A DNA stretch of 46,179 nucleotides from Chitinilyticum litopenaei DSM 21440 (GTDB taxonomy: Bacteria > Pseudomonadota > Gammaproteobacteria > Burkholderiales > Chitinibacteraceae): assembly GCF_000428145.1 (NCBI RefSeq), contig NZ_ATZJ01000034.1, positions 1-46,179 of the forward strand, written 5' to 3'. Position 1 is the stretch's first letter. Every line of letters starts with the position of its first letter. Below, piece after piece: positions 1 to 9,762 of the stretch. The translations under genes were made by a program, and so were the position numbers. Below the pieces are notes generated by a model that saw only the letters and a list, made by a program, of their open reading frames with translations, made no database searches and was not told the DNA's origin.

Positions 1-200
1 ATCTGCTCGGGCGTGATCGCCTTGCCGGTGCCGGCGGCCAGTTTTCCCGCCTTGCTGGCTTTGCGCCAGTTGCTGAGTGTCTGCTCGGAAATGCCCAGCT
101 CGCGGGCGACCTGAGCGGGGGATTTGCCTTCGGCCTCGACCAGACGGACCGCCTCTTGCTTGAACTCGGTGGTGTAGCTCTGCTTCGGGATTTTGTACAT
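1..200 (-). CDS. IS3-family transposase OrfA, N-terminal part (cut by window edge)
   Basis: The 66 visible residues form the helix-turn-helix DNA-binding protein (OrfA) of an IS3-type element, which binds the terminal repeats and is normally joined to the OrfB integrase by programmed frameshifting. The start is clear: ATG at 200 preceded by GGAGG seven bases upstream. The sequence begins MYKIPKQSYTTEFKQEAVRL and continues through the typical motif QVARELGISEQTLSNWRK, the recognition helix of this family. The catalytic OrfB and the rest of OrfA are off the window. It lies beside a truncated helicase gene on the same strand, consistent with insertion into that gene. Confidence 0.8.
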   Translation of the reverse strand, partial: MYKIPKQSYTTEFKQEAVRLVEAEGKSPAQVARELGISEQTLSNWRKASKAGKLAAGTGKAITPEQ

Positions 201-257
201 CGATACCTCCGTATGCCAGTTTATCTGGCTACGCTTGGTATCCGAAATTCGCGGTCA
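1..257 (-). mobile_element. IS3-family insertion sequence, right-hand end only
   Basis: The left edge of the window holds the 5' end of an IS whose transposase gene points off the window. The outer boundary is inferred near 257: about 60 bp upstream of the transposase start the minus strand reads TGACCGCGAATTTCGG, and the neighbouring helicase reading frame breaks within a few bases of that point. The opposite terminus and the target duplication lie outside the window, so the exact end is uncertain by several bases. Confidence 0.6.
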
Positions 258-260
258 ACC

Positions 261-1475
261 TCACGCCAAACGATCCTTGGGATCCAAGGACGCAACATCC
301 TGAATGTCATCATCCTCATCCGGCAGTTCAGGCGCCTCCTCAAAAGGCGCCTCGCCACTTGATTCAGGTGCTTCTGTCTGTGCTGCGACAACTTGAGCGT
401 CGGTACTTGCAAGGGGCTTGATACGTTGGAGTCGCGCTCGACGAACATCAACCGCCAGCTCAAAAGACTCTGCTTTTTCTTCTGCGATCTGGCCCGCGCC
501 ATGCTCAGTGGCGTACAGAAAACTTACGGGCGGACGCTGCGTAACGAGCGTCGTCTCGAAAAGCGCCAACTCCTTAAGCTTTACCCGTTTACGCAATGCG
601 GTTACATCATCAACGACCGCTGTTGAGAACTCTTCCGCCTTTAGCCATACGCCGGCGAAAGCGTGTCCTCGCGTAAATATGAGAATGGGGTTTAGCCCTG
701 CCTGCTCGATGGCGGAGCAAAACAGCAACGCAAGATCGAGACAGGTGGCAAGCCCAGAGTCGGCAATCTGCCCAGAAGAACGAATCTTCTGACCAGTGTG
801 CTCAAAGCTTGCTGGCGGCAGCGCATAGTCGAGCTTCATGGCCACAACTGCACCCCAAATCGCCGATGCAAGCTCCCAGGCTCGCTTTGCCCCACCCTTG
901 TATCCATCCAGGGCGGCATCTTTTCCGTGCTCTCTCAGTACATCCGCCGCCTTCTTCAACAGACGATCAATCGCGGGCTCGTTCGGCTGGACGAAGGCCG
1001 CAACCATATCCGGCATGTATGCAATGCCACCCCATTGATTTCGGGGCAACAGCTCTACCGCCTTGCTCACCGTGACAGGCAGATCGGGAGCTTCAGCCTC
1101 AACGTGCCGGAGGGTGATTGTTACCGTTGCCTGCTCAGCCTCGGTCAAGCGACTAAACAAAACACCGTCTAGCTGAACATCTAGATCTTGTAGTCGATAG
1201 GTCTGACCTGCTCCGACCGAGTCCAAACGCCAAGTTCGTGGCCTTACAAAGGCGGGGATCGCTTCGAGAACGACTTCGAGCGCTTTCGAATCCCGCTCTA
1301 ACGTGCTGATGACGCGAAGTTCTCGGATGAGGGGGACAGCGTTTTGGAAATCAGCCAAGTTCAGCTTGGCTGCGAGTGTTGCCTCGATTTTCAGTTCACG
1401 AACGACCTCTTGCTGAGCCGCTTCTGGTTGTCCTTCTACCGGCTTCCCTTGGGAATCCATTGCGATTTCTGCCAT
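261..1475 (-). pseudogene. DUF4011-type defence helicase, N-terminal fragment truncated by IS
   Basis: About 404 residues match my memory of the N-terminal part of very large DUF4011/DUF3320 helicases, the type paired with or fused to a Vsr nuclease in the anti-phage system named hhe. The visible part has beta-sandwich repeats (residues about 25-150) and then a transglutaminase-like module with ASFEHTGQKIRS, the cysteine motif LATCLDLALLF and the histidine motif TRGHAFAGVWL. It ends in an acidic linker and LDPKDRLA just where the DUF4011 core (normally RWQxKLLDLSLRN-like) should begin. There the frame stops beside the IS3 end, so the helicase and nuclease parts are missing here. ATG at 1475 is preferred because AGGGG sits about 7 bases upstream; frames starting further upstream (1481, 1526) lack a better site. 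Probably inactive unless the fragment has its own role. Confidence 0.7.
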
Positions 1476-1712
1476 TCGCATACCCCTGACGTCATTTCCA
1501 CACGGGCCGTCTGGGGCCCTCCTCAAGTGCGACTTATAAGGTTTTCACCTCAAGTCAGTCTTCTAATGCCAGAACCAGTGTATTCAAGCACTTTGCATCA
1601 GCAAAGCCCAATATATCTGGAAGCCCCATCATTGCGACGCGCCACCTTCATTCGACGCCTTTTTTGCGGTGAATGGCTTGCCTGCGCGGTGAATGACCAC
1701 CATAATCACCGC

Positions 1713-2834
1713 ATGAATGGCGGCGATTATCTCTACATCTGGCAGGCTTCCGACTGGCCTCGCTGGCGCTACGACCTGGCGGTGCTGGCAGAGCCGATGG
1801 CACGGGTCAGCCATGCGCAAGGGCTGCTGCTGGGGCGATTAGCCGATATAGGCTTTGGCCTGCGCGATGAGGCCTGCTTGGTTGCGCTGACGGATGACGT
1901 CCTCAAGACCAGCGAGATCGAGGGCGAACACCTGAACGTCGCTTCGGTACGTTCTTCCATCGCCCGCCGTCTAGGGGTGGACATCGGCTCGCTCGCACCT
2001 GTTGATCGCCATGTTGAGGGGGTCGTGGACATGGTGCTCGACGCCACGACCAACAGTGCTCGCCCACTCACCACAGAACGCCTCTTCGCATGGCATGCGG
2101 CGCTGTTTCCAACTGGGTATTCCGGCCTTACCAAGATCAGCACCGGTACATGGCGGGATGACGCTAATGGGCCTATGCAAGTGGTGTCAGGTCCAGTCGG
2201 GCGCCAAAAGGTGCATTACGAAGCGCCGCCTGCAGAGTACCTGGCATCAGAAATGGAGCGCTTTCTATCCTGGCTGAATGACCCCGAGGCCACAGAGCCG
2301 GCCTTAATCCGCGCTGGGTTGGGCCATCTATGGTTTGTTACCCTGCATCCGTTCGATGATGGCAACGGCCGCATCGCCCGCGCAATTGGCGATCTGCTGC
2401 TGGCCCGTGCCGATGGCAGCCCACAGAGGTTCTATAGCTTGTCCGCGCAGATCCAGCGCGAGCGCAAGGCTTACTACGATATGCTGGAGCGCACGCAGAA
2501 AGGTACGCTTGAAGTCACTGAGTGGCTGCTGTGGTTCTTTCAGATGCTCGACGAAGCGATAAACCACGCCCACGGGATGCTGGATGCTGTGCTGGTCAAG
2601 GCCCGATTCTGGCAGCGGCAGCAAGGCACTCCCTTGAACGCACGCCAGATCAAGGTGCTCAACCGCCTGCTGGATGGGTTTGAAGGCAAGCTCACCACCA
2701 GCAAATGGGCCGCGCTGGCGAAATGCTCCTCCGATACTGCGCTGCGAGATATCAACCAGCTGCTTGAGCAAGGTGTGCTGCAACGCTCCGGTTCTGGGGG
2801 GCGTAGTACCAGCTATGAGTTAAAGGCCGACTGA
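1713..2834 (+). CDS. Fic-family protein (predicted AMP-transferase) with N-terminal DUF4172-like segment
   Basis: This 373-residue protein should transfer a nucleotide monophosphate, usually AMP, from NTP to a protein target. The catalytic loop HPFDDGNGRIAR lies at about residues 212-223. The auto-inhibitory helix motif [ST]xxxE[GN] is present as TSEIEG at about 66-71, making it a class II Fic protein that restrains itself. The N-terminus YIWQASDWPRW is typical of the DUF4172 lead-in, and the C-terminus (about 305-373) is a winged helix. ATG at 1713 is chosen because the DUF4172 segment begins directly after it; the frame is open from 1344, but that upstream part overlaps the divergent helicase gene. 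No strong Shine-Dalgarno site is visible. It converges with the JetD-like gene. The target protein is unknown. Confidence 0.85.
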   Translation: MNGGDYLYIWQASDWPRWRYDLAVLAEPMARVSHAQGLLLGRLADIGFGLRDEACLVALTDDVLKTSEIEGEHLNVASVRSSIARRLGVDIGSLAPVDRHVEGVVDMVLDATTNSARPLTTERLFAWHAALFPTGYSGLTKISTGTWRDDANGPMQVVSGPVGRQKVHYEAPPAEYLASEMERFLSWLNDPEATEPALIRAGLGHLWFVTLHPFDDGNGRIARAIGDLLLARADGSPQRFYSLSAQIQRERKAYYDMLERTQKGTLEVTEWLLWFFQMLDEAINHAHGMLDAVLVKARFWQRQQGTPLNARQIKVLNRLLDGFEGKLTTSKWAALAKCSSDTALRDINQLLEQGVLQRSGSGGRSTSYELKAD

Positions 2835-2921
2835 GCAACAGTCGCGAGCATTAGGTAGAATAAAAAATCAGAAAGATTGGTATCTGTACTCGCCTAATGA
2901 TGACAAGCAATCCTCGGGAAG

Positions 2922-4046
2922 TTAGACATTAAAAGGAAGTGATCCAAGTAGTCGAATTGCCGAATCGGATACAACCTCTTGATCGACAGCTCTCGTCTGA
3001 CACGCTTGTCGAAGGAATACGCATACAGGGTCCAGAGAGAGAGATTCTGATGGATCGATCGCTAAACTCTTTACTTGACCACTCTTGTCGAAAATATCGA
3101 TATACGGATGCGAGCGATCGGAATCAGCAATCATCGGCAACATTGCCTCGTAAATCCGGCTCATTTGCAGCTGTGGCATAGTTCGCTTGAGAGCCCTGTA
3201 TATGTTGATTGCAGCCAAATCCAAGTCACCCCAAAAGAATACTTGGTTAGCTCGCAGCAAATCATTGAGTTGTGGGGGAGAACCTCCTCGAACGATCATG
3301 ATTGGCCGGTCGTGATCCGAAGCACCTGTAGTGTGCAAACGCTCCTGCCCAAGGTAACTTAGACCAAAGCCGTATGTACAAATCAGTGCGACCTCTTGCG
3401 ACAGCTCGCTACGTACAGCATTTTCAAACGCCCTTGGATTTTCAATCAGTAGTGTAGCAATTGGATGTGGTGGTCCAGCGCAGATTACGTATCGGGGAGA
3501 AGAATTCTGCATACGTAATGGCAACCCAAGGGCATCCATCATACGCCCGGACATCATCGATAGTACTTTCGAACTACCCATTAAATGACGTGCACTGACA
3601 TTAAATCCTGCATCGTCAAAAGCGGTCGAGTTCGCCTCTGCCAGACGTTGCAAACAACGAGCCAAGGCATTCAGGTCCTCCAATCCCATCCCATTAAGCG
3701 CAGTAGATAGCCCAGACAAATCGACAATAGCGGCGGGAGCTACACCGGCAGCTTCTAGTGCTTGCTGCCACGCAACCTTATGCGGATCGACGACCAATGA
3801 TTCAGGCGAGACTAAGAGATATCCGGACACTGGAAGGTCTCGGCTGTCCGCTTGGTAACTGAGTAGGCCGGCACGATATAAATCTCTGATCGCCTCATCA
3901 AGCAATACACGGGGTAATCCGAGCGAACTTGCCAGCTTGGGCATGCACGACGAAATACGTAGCTTACCGCTTGCACTTGCCAACTTGCGCAGCTCTACAA
4001 GCACGGCGGTGGCTTCGTCTGTAAAGCAGGGGTTAAAACTCATCAT
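2922..4046 (-). CDS. jetD: Wadjet-like JetD: TOPRIM nuclease subunit
   Basis: Last gene of the Wadjet-like operon; JetD is the topoisomerase-VI-A/TOPRIM-type nuclease that cleaves closed circular DNA once the SMC complex has extruded it. The 374-residue protein has an N-terminal winged-helix-like half and a C-terminal TOPRIM half. TOPRIM acidic motifs are visible: the glutamate in IENPRAFE (about 201-208) and the DxD pair in FFWGDLDLAAINIY (about 270-283). The start codon overlaps the jetC stop as ATGA, implying translational coupling. It ends 87 bp from the convergent fic gene with no obvious terminator. It is clearly JetD-like in the TOPRIM region; the N-terminal half is divergent and I cannot assign a Wadjet subtype. 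Confidence 0.8.
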   Translation of the reverse strand: MMSFNPCFTDEATAVLVELRKLASASGKLRISSCMPKLASSLGLPRVLLDEAIRDLYRAGLLSYQADSRDLPVSGYLLVSPESLVVDPHKVAWQQALEAAGVAPAAIVDLSGLSTALNGMGLEDLNALARCLQRLAEANSTAFDDAGFNVSARHLMGSSKVLSMMSGRMMDALGLPLRMQNSSPRYVICAGPPHPIATLLIENPRAFENAVRSELSQEVALICTYGFGLSYLGQERLHTTGASDHDRPIMIVRGGSPPQLNDLLRANQVFFWGDLDLAAINIYRALKRTMPQLQMSRIYEAMLPMIADSDRSHPYIDIFDKSGQVKSLAIDPSESLSLDPVCVFLRQACQTRAVDQEVVSDSAIRLLGSLPFNV

Positions 4047-7000
4047 GCGCCACTGACCTCGACCGTTGACGTCCGAGTGATCGAAGAAAAGAACCCGACG
4101 GTGCCAGCCTCACGGCCATGCTCCATGAAAGACACTAGTCCGTCACCGGCATTGTTCGTCAGCTTCTTACCCACGTGATAGACCGGGAAAACTGTGTAAT
4201 CGTTAGTCCAGGTAGGCGAGTGAAGGAAGCCGAGTATCTGGAAGTTTCCACCTAGATCGCGCAAGCCATTCAAGGCCTCGCCAATGATCTTACGATCAGA
4301 AAGCGTACTGAAGATGCCATCAATCAAGATGACACGATTGGCTTTTGAACGCGATTTAGCAGCCTGTGTGCTCGTCATCTCCAGCAGACCCCGTTCGATC
4401 TCGTACTCTGCCTGCCGCACGATCCACATAAACTCCAAGGCGATTTTCTGTCCGGTGGATAGTTTCTCTGATACATGGCTTTTTTTGCCACCCCAAATGC
4501 CGGCATTAACGAACTCAACAGAGGTGTTGGTGAATACGCACTGGATCAGCTTGTCCCTAAGCAGCCGCTTGAGTTGTGTTTCATCGGTACGCCGGATGGA
4601 TCGTGACTTGGAATCTGTCTCCCTTGTCGCTAGCTCGACTTCATCCTTCAGGTCATTGATCAGGTCGAACACCGTTTCGTCTTTATTAATCTGAGTCTGG
4701 AAATGGAAGCGTCCATTGGGATACTTTTTCATCACCTTGTTCAGGATTGACAAGTTGTCCTCTGCACTAACGATTAGCTGCGTAAGCTGAGCCAGCGTGT
4801 CCTCACTAGTTTCCTCTGCGACTCGCTTGGCTTGTTGAGCCTCGCCTCTTTCTTTGTTCAGGCTGGCCTGCAATTGTTCGAAGAGGCTCATGAGCGCAGT
4901 CATGGTCTCCGGTGTGGCCTTCCTGATTTCGTCGATTTCGAGCGTGTTGAAGGCAGTTGCCGACGAGTCCGCCGGATCATCGGCAGCCGCGCAGAAGGAA
5001 GCATTGAGGTCGGTGTACTTTCTCAAGGCAGCTGCATACTGTGAGGCGATCTCCTTGTGCTCTTTAATAGCATCCTCAAGATTCATTTCCTGAATGGCCT
5101 GGGCAACTCTATCGACCTCATCCACCTGCCGACCGTAGGCCTCCAACTGAGCGCCGTGCAGGCACTGGATGAGTGCATGCATTGTGCCAAAGGAAGAATG
5201 AACCTCCGGTATCGCGTCGCCTTCTTCAAGCTCGCGTGCCTGCTCAGCAATGCTTCGGGTGCGGGCAACCCGACTGCCCACTTCGTAGGCCAATTCGTGA
5301 ATGGACTTCGCTAGCCGTGACCACGCAGGGATCTCAGCATCAATGATGCGGCGCCACTCACTACCTGCCTTAGACGCGATATCGTTGAGCCTTTCGACTT
5401 CTCGATGCTTTTGGTCGATTTCTGCCTGTAACGCCTGATCGCTCTTATCCTGGTTCGCCTTGAAGGAACTCGCTCGCTCGAAATTTACGCGAGATGCGTC
5501 GATTAGCCGTTTGAGGTCGTCGTTGATAGCATCCTGAACGACAGCAAAGGTAGACATGAAATCGAGGTTGTCGGCATTCCCAGCAAACCCAATGGCGACC
5601 TCGTGCCGAGCAAGTTCACTTGATCCCCCCTCATCTTCAAAAGCCTGAGTCTGCCTCGCAATCTCAGCCTGTTGATCGCCTAAGTTCCCCAGAGTGACCG
5701 CTGCCTCGGCGATCTCGCTATCCAGCCCTTCAAGCTCACCGGTCAGCTTCGCGCTGAGATTCCGTATAATCTCGTGCTCCGCAAGGCCACCCAATCGCTG
5801 GTATGCGCGTGCATCGTCTCTGGCATTCAAGGCCTGCTGTGAAGCACGCTCTTTCGCCTTGCCCTCAGCCTCAAACAGCGTTCCGAGCTCAGCCTCCAAA
5901 GGAGGCAAGATTTCAGAGATCGCTTCAAGACGGGCATCCCCCCCCTTGGTAATGAAGGCTCTGGCACATCCCAGCACCTCCAATGCCTGCGGCGTGTTCT
6001 GCGTCATGAGTCGGTTGATCTGCATTTCAAGACGGTGTGCATCACCTTCTATGTCCAGGTATCGCTCCCGAGCTCGGTGATCAGCAGCCTCTTTAGCCCG
6101 CATTGCAAGCTGATAGTTCTGTCCACTAGGATTGAGTTTCGACAGTGCCTCGATAACTTCCTTGATCTGACCCTGAATCTCAACGAGCTCTTCTTGTATG
6201 CGTGTGTGCTCTGCTGCAGCAAATTCAGCATCCAGCAGAATATGGACTCGGCGCGATGTGTTACCGCCAATGAACCCGATCAGACGAGTATCCCCATCGC
6301 AGCTGACACCCTGCTCAATGGACCTAAACAGCTCGCTGCGCAGGATCAACGGAACGGCGACGCTAGCGGCCTGTAATGTTCCAGCGGCCAACTTGAGGTC
6401 CTCTAGCGTGTCGAACACTGGCGCCGACAGCATCCCAGACAATGCACTGAGGATGTCATTGCGAAGGTTCAGCTCCAAATCCTCTTCCAGAACCACCTGG
6501 TGCAACCGCTGGACAGATAGTCCACCGGCATCAAGAATGGCCCAAGCCTGCTCAAAGGCGCCATCTTCAACCGACCGCATCTGTTCAAGAGCCTGCAACT
6601 CTTTGCAGAGTTCGCTCTCGCGCCTCGCGAGTTCTTGCTGGGACAAGGTAAGACGGCCACGATTCTCGTCCGCCGTGGCCAACCAGTCCGCAGGCCTGAT
6701 GTCTGGATGGGCGTCCTGAAACTGCTCAATCGCCTCTTTGGATGCCCGCAGTACAGCCATAGACTCGCGCGCGGCTATCAAATTGATGTTGGCAACTGCC
6801 AGTTCGCCCTGCGGATCACAGTTTATCGGGTCCGCCCCATCCCCAAACAGGCCAGCAAATAAGTATGCTTGGCTCTTGAGCGACGCAAGTTCGCTGGACT
6901 CTTCATTGAGTATTTGGATTTCGAGCTGCTTTTTCTGTACCGTCGTCGAAGCCTTGGACAAATCCTGAAGGGGGTCCACCGTCGTTGGGTCAGTAGAGCC

Positions 7001-8962
7001 AAATAACCGCCCGTACAGAGCCAGACCCTGCGCGTGCTGATCGAACTTGGCGAGTTGACTATTAGCTTGGGCGCATTGTGCACTCAGAGGGTGATGCTGG
7101 TTGCGAAGTTGGGTATGCAACTTTCCAGCCTCAGCGATAGCTTTCCCTATCCTTGTGGATTCCTCCCGGATGTGAGCCTTTTGCGTCTTTAGGTGTCCAT
7201 ATCGAGCCTTAGCTCCTTCCAATCCTTCAAGCCCATGGTGCTCCAGCACAGCAGTGTAGGTTTCCCAAGCCGCTGCTAGTCGGCCTCGCCGGACGTTGCG
7301 TTCAGCGATCGTTATCTGCAGTGTGAATTGCTGACCGCTAATCCAATTCTTCGCGGAGTTCGGCTCCGATCGATGCTCATCGGGTAAGAGATGGCCAATC
7401 TTGACGAAGTCCTCCCAGGCACCCTGGTTTTCCTGGCGATCCTTGATTTGAAGGTCAAGTTGCTTAATGGACTCTTGGAGCCCAACGACCTGGTTTAGCG
7501 CCGTGGCCTGGCTCTCCTTCTGCTGCGTTGCGCTCGCCTGCAGCTGTCGTACACGTTGGGCAGCCGGATTGGTATCGATCTGCTTCTCAGCCAAGTCAAA
7601 AGCACATGCCAGGACCTCCTTGAGTCCAGCGATCTTTGCCCCGGAAATTCCGGCGATGTCGTCAGGCATTGCCAAAGCGGAATCTTTGGGATAGCCCTTA
7701 CGATAATGACCTCCGCCGGCCACACCTGATGAGGAAAATCCGAAATCGCAAGTTAAATCAATTACTTGCTTTCTAGGAGTGGGCGTCAGATGAGATTTAC
7801 GATTTGCAACCTCATTAATCTTGCTGACGTCGATCCCGCTCAGCTCACTTAAGGCCTTGTCCAGCAATAGGATGCCGTCGTCACGAGTAATGACCATTCC
7901 CTTGAGGGCGACGAGAATACGAGGATCCTGCTCTCTAAGATTGGGTATACGACGCGGAATCCCAGGCATGGCGCATGGCCCTTCCTGAGCACCAAAGTGC
8001 CTCAAGAATGTGATGTCCTTGCGCAAGCTACGTAAAACCGCATCGCGCTGGCCCTTCAGGGCCTGTGCTGCGGCGCCGGCCTCCATGATCGGTCGGAGCT
8101 GCTCAATACCCGTTTCGCGAATTTTCAGGCGCCGCTCCTTGCGCACGATCTCTCGCTCAGCATCAACGATACGTGTAAGACTTTTTAGAAGGGTGTCCTC
8201 CACTGCGGATTCATCTTCCTCTGAAAATGAACTCAACAAGTTGCTCAGCAAATCAGGCGCTACGACCGACCGAAAAAAGGCGCCGTCGAAGGACTCCCCG
8301 GGTCTCGGAGTGAATTGAAAGAAGCTCGCATTTTTGTCGTCCGATCCCTTGAGCTGGTAAACCACGTTTCGGCGAATCACTTCCACGGGCAAAAACAAGC
8401 GGATGTGATCCTCCCACTCGCGTCGACTGGTGAACTTGTTCCATTTGCAGCCGCGTAGAGCCTTAGTCCGTGCGACAAACTCACTGTCAGGAACAGAGGC
8501 AATAGTCTTGCCGTCGTAGATGTAGCACGGCGAGTCTTCCAGCCTGCCGCTGTATGAATAGAAGATTGGCTGCTCGTTAGCGTCGTCGTTAAGCGCTACG
8601 CCGATCACATGAGTCTCGCCAAGCAGATTCTGAGGATCGATTTCTAGCAGGCTGGGAGCCACAAAGTTGTCCTCAGGCGGGCTCCAGAACTCGATCCTCG
8701 CATGTGTGTACCCGCGGCTCTTAGGTGCAACCTTCTCCCGGATTTGTTTGAGCAGTCGGGCGTCGCGACTCAGGAGATACAGGTGCAGTTCAACCAGAGA
8801 AGTCTTGCCGCCGCCGTTGGTGATGTTAACCAGTGCCGACTTGCCACCATCCATACGAAGCGTGATGCCGGTAAGCATTGGCTTCCAGTCAGCCGCGCGT
8901 CGATGCGCACTGATGCCTTCGGTGAGGTAATTGGTGACTTCCAGGCGCGATATCAGGCTCAC
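4043..8962 (-). CDS. jetC: Wadjet-like JetC: giant SMC/MukB-type ATPase
   Basis: A 1639-residue SMC-like motor, larger than the roughly 1100 residues I know for type I JetC. In Wadjet systems it dimerises, binds the kleisin (JetA) and JetB, and extrudes DNA loops. The N-terminal head carries NITNGGGKTS (about 46-55). The middle is long coiled coil rich in Glu, Gln, Leu and Arg. The C-terminal head carries a signature motif KLSTGQKIALEF (about 1500-1511) and a Walker B strand ending VILID with D about 1548. Two features are odd: the first P-loop glycine is replaced (Ile precedes TNGGGKT), and the catalytic glutamate expected after the Walker B aspartate is Gly (LIDGIFSTLSD). It starts at GTG 8962, overlapping the jetB stop as GTGA, with GGGAG upstream. 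It may be a divergent, undescribed subtype or use a different hydrolysis residue. Confidence 0.8.
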   Translation of the reverse strand: MSLISRLEVTNYLTEGISAHRRAADWKPMLTGITLRMDGGKSALVNITNGGGKTSLVELHLYLLSRDARLLKQIREKVAPKSRGYTHARIEFWSPPEDNFVAPSLLEIDPQNLLGETHVIGVALNDDANEQPIFYSYSGRLEDSPCYIYDGKTIASVPDSEFVARTKALRGCKWNKFTSRREWEDHIRLFLPVEVIRRNVVYQLKGSDDKNASFFQFTPRPGESFDGAFFRSVVAPDLLSNLLSSFSEEDESAVEDTLLKSLTRIVDAEREIVRKERRLKIRETGIEQLRPIMEAGAAAQALKGQRDAVLRSLRKDITFLRHFGAQEGPCAMPGIPRRIPNLREQDPRILVALKGMVITRDDGILLLDKALSELSGIDVSKINEVANRKSHLTPTPRKQVIDLTCDFGFSSSGVAGGGHYRKGYPKDSALAMPDDIAGISGAKIAGLKEVLACAFDLAEKQIDTNPAAQRVRQLQASATQQKESQATALNQVVGLQESIKQLDLQIKDRQENQGAWEDFVKIGHLLPDEHRSEPNSAKNWISGQQFTLQITIAERNVRRGRLAAAWETYTAVLEHHGLEGLEGAKARYGHLKTQKAHIREESTRIGKAIAEAGKLHTQLRNQHHPLSAQCAQANSQLAKFDQHAQGLALYGRLFGSTDPTTVDPLQDLSKASTTVQKKQLEIQILNEESSELASLKSQAYLFAGLFGDGADPINCDPQGELAVANINLIAARESMAVLRASKEAIEQFQDAHPDIRPADWLATADENRGRLTLSQQELARRESELCKELQALEQMRSVEDGAFEQAWAILDAGGLSVQRLHQVVLEEDLELNLRNDILSALSGMLSAPVFDTLEDLKLAAGTLQAASVAVPLILRSELFRSIEQGVSCDGDTRLIGFIGGNTSRRVHILLDAEFAAAEHTRIQEELVEIQGQIKEVIEALSKLNPSGQNYQLAMRAKEAADHRARERYLDIEGDAHRLEMQINRLMTQNTPQALEVLGCARAFITKGGDARLEAISEILPPLEAELGTLFEAEGKAKERASQQALNARDDARAYQRLGGLAEHEIIRNLSAKLTGELEGLDSEIAEAAVTLGNLGDQQAEIARQTQAFEDEGGSSELARHEVAIGFAGNADNLDFMSTFAVVQDAINDDLKRLIDASRVNFERASSFKANQDKSDQALQAEIDQKHREVERLNDIASKAGSEWRRIIDAEIPAWSRLAKSIHELAYEVGSRVARTRSIAEQARELEEGDAIPEVHSSFGTMHALIQCLHGAQLEAYGRQVDEVDRVAQAIQEMNLEDAIKEHKEIASQYAAALRKYTDLNASFCAAADDPADSSATAFNTLEIDEIRKATPETMTALMSLFEQLQASLNKERGEAQQAKRVAEETSEDTLAQLTQLIVSAEDNLSILNKVMKKYPNGRFHFQTQINKDETVFDLINDLKDEVELATRETDSKSRSIRRTDETQLKRLLRDKLIQCVFTNTSVEFVNAGIWGGKKSHVSEKLSTGQKIALEFMWIVRQAEYEIERGLLEMTSTQAAKSRSKANRVILIDGIFSTLSDRKIIGEALNGLRDLGGNFQILGFLHSPTWTNDYTVFPVYHVGKKLTNNAGDGLVSFMEHGREAGTVGFFSSITRTSTVEVSGA

Positions 8963-9762
8963 AGTTCACTCCCTTGCATCTCGTTATCATCGGGTCTGGT
9001 CATCAGGTTATGACCCAAGGGGGCAATGGGCACCGATGAAGGACGATCACTGCTTACGACCATCAAAGGCGCCAGCGTACGGTCGAAGTTCTCCTTGATT
9101 TCGACCGCGGACAGCAGCGACTGCCGATATACGGCGTCGCTGCGCTCATCCAGCATGCCTCCGTCGCACATCAGATCCAGGAAACGCTTGGTATAGCGTG
9201 CGATGTCTGCGCCTTTCTCCGAAGTCAGGACTTCGTAGACATCACTGCTGGCCAATTCGGCAGGATTGAGCCTGCGGACAAATCCATTGATATGCTCCCG
9301 AACACTCTGTTCCAGCATTTCCCTGGTGAAAGTGGCGTCTAGCCACTTGTGTCGCTCATGTGGCCCGCGATCTCGCTGCGTATAAAGTAAATCCAGGTGA
9401 ATCAGCCAAATCTGGGTAAACCAGATCTTGGCAGCTGTTGCACGACCGCTTGCGGAATCCATGCGCTCGGCAAGTCGCCCCATATCTAGTAATGGGCAAA
9501 GGCTGTCCGCGCGACGTGCGAGTAGATAGACCCGCGCCCCGTGTCCAATTCCAGGCACATCGAAGCTACTTAGCGTAATTAATGAGAAACCCTGTCCACT
9601 CATCAACTCCTCGAGATCCCTCATGTTCTCAATAGAGGCCTCACGGAGAATCACGGCAAGGTCCTTTTCGTCTCGCTGCAGACTTCTCCTGTCAGATTTA
9701 TCCTCAATCTTTCGATATTTGATCAAAAAAGCGCTGATGCGGCCCATTTCATAAGGTGTCAT
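8959..9762 (-). CDS. jetB: Wadjet-like JetB (KITE/MukE-type winged-helix subunit)
   Basis: A 267-residue protein placed between the kleisin-like and SMC-like genes, the position of jetB (MukE/MksE analogue), which binds the kleisin and bridges it to the motor. Assignment rests mainly on context: size, order and ATGA/GTGA overlaps at both ends. The sequence has no catalytic motif I recognise; it is mostly helical with charged stretches, and the last 40 residues, rich in Ser and Pro, look disordered. A segment at about 180-215 (TSEKGADIARYTKRFLDLM) could be a winged-helix part. Sequence similarity to known JetB is not obvious by eye, so function is inferred from the operon. Confidence 0.65.
   Translation of the reverse strand: MTPYEMGRISAFLIKYRKIEDKSDRRSLQRDEKDLAVILREASIENMRDLEELMSGQGFSLITLSSFDVPGIGHGARVYLLARRADSLCPLLDMGRLAERMDSASGRATAAKIWFTQIWLIHLDLLYTQRDRGPHERHKWLDATFTREMLEQSVREHINGFVRRLNPAELASSDVYEVLTSEKGADIARYTKRFLDLMCDGGMLDERSDAVYRQSLLSAVEIKENFDRTLAPLMVVSSDRPSSVPIAPLGHNLMTRPDDNEMQGSEL

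Noticed and set aside
1344..1712. Upstream extension of the Fic reading frame to 496 residues
   Set aside because: It overlaps the divergent helicase fragment, has no family similarity, and the DUF4172-like start lies directly after ATG 1713.
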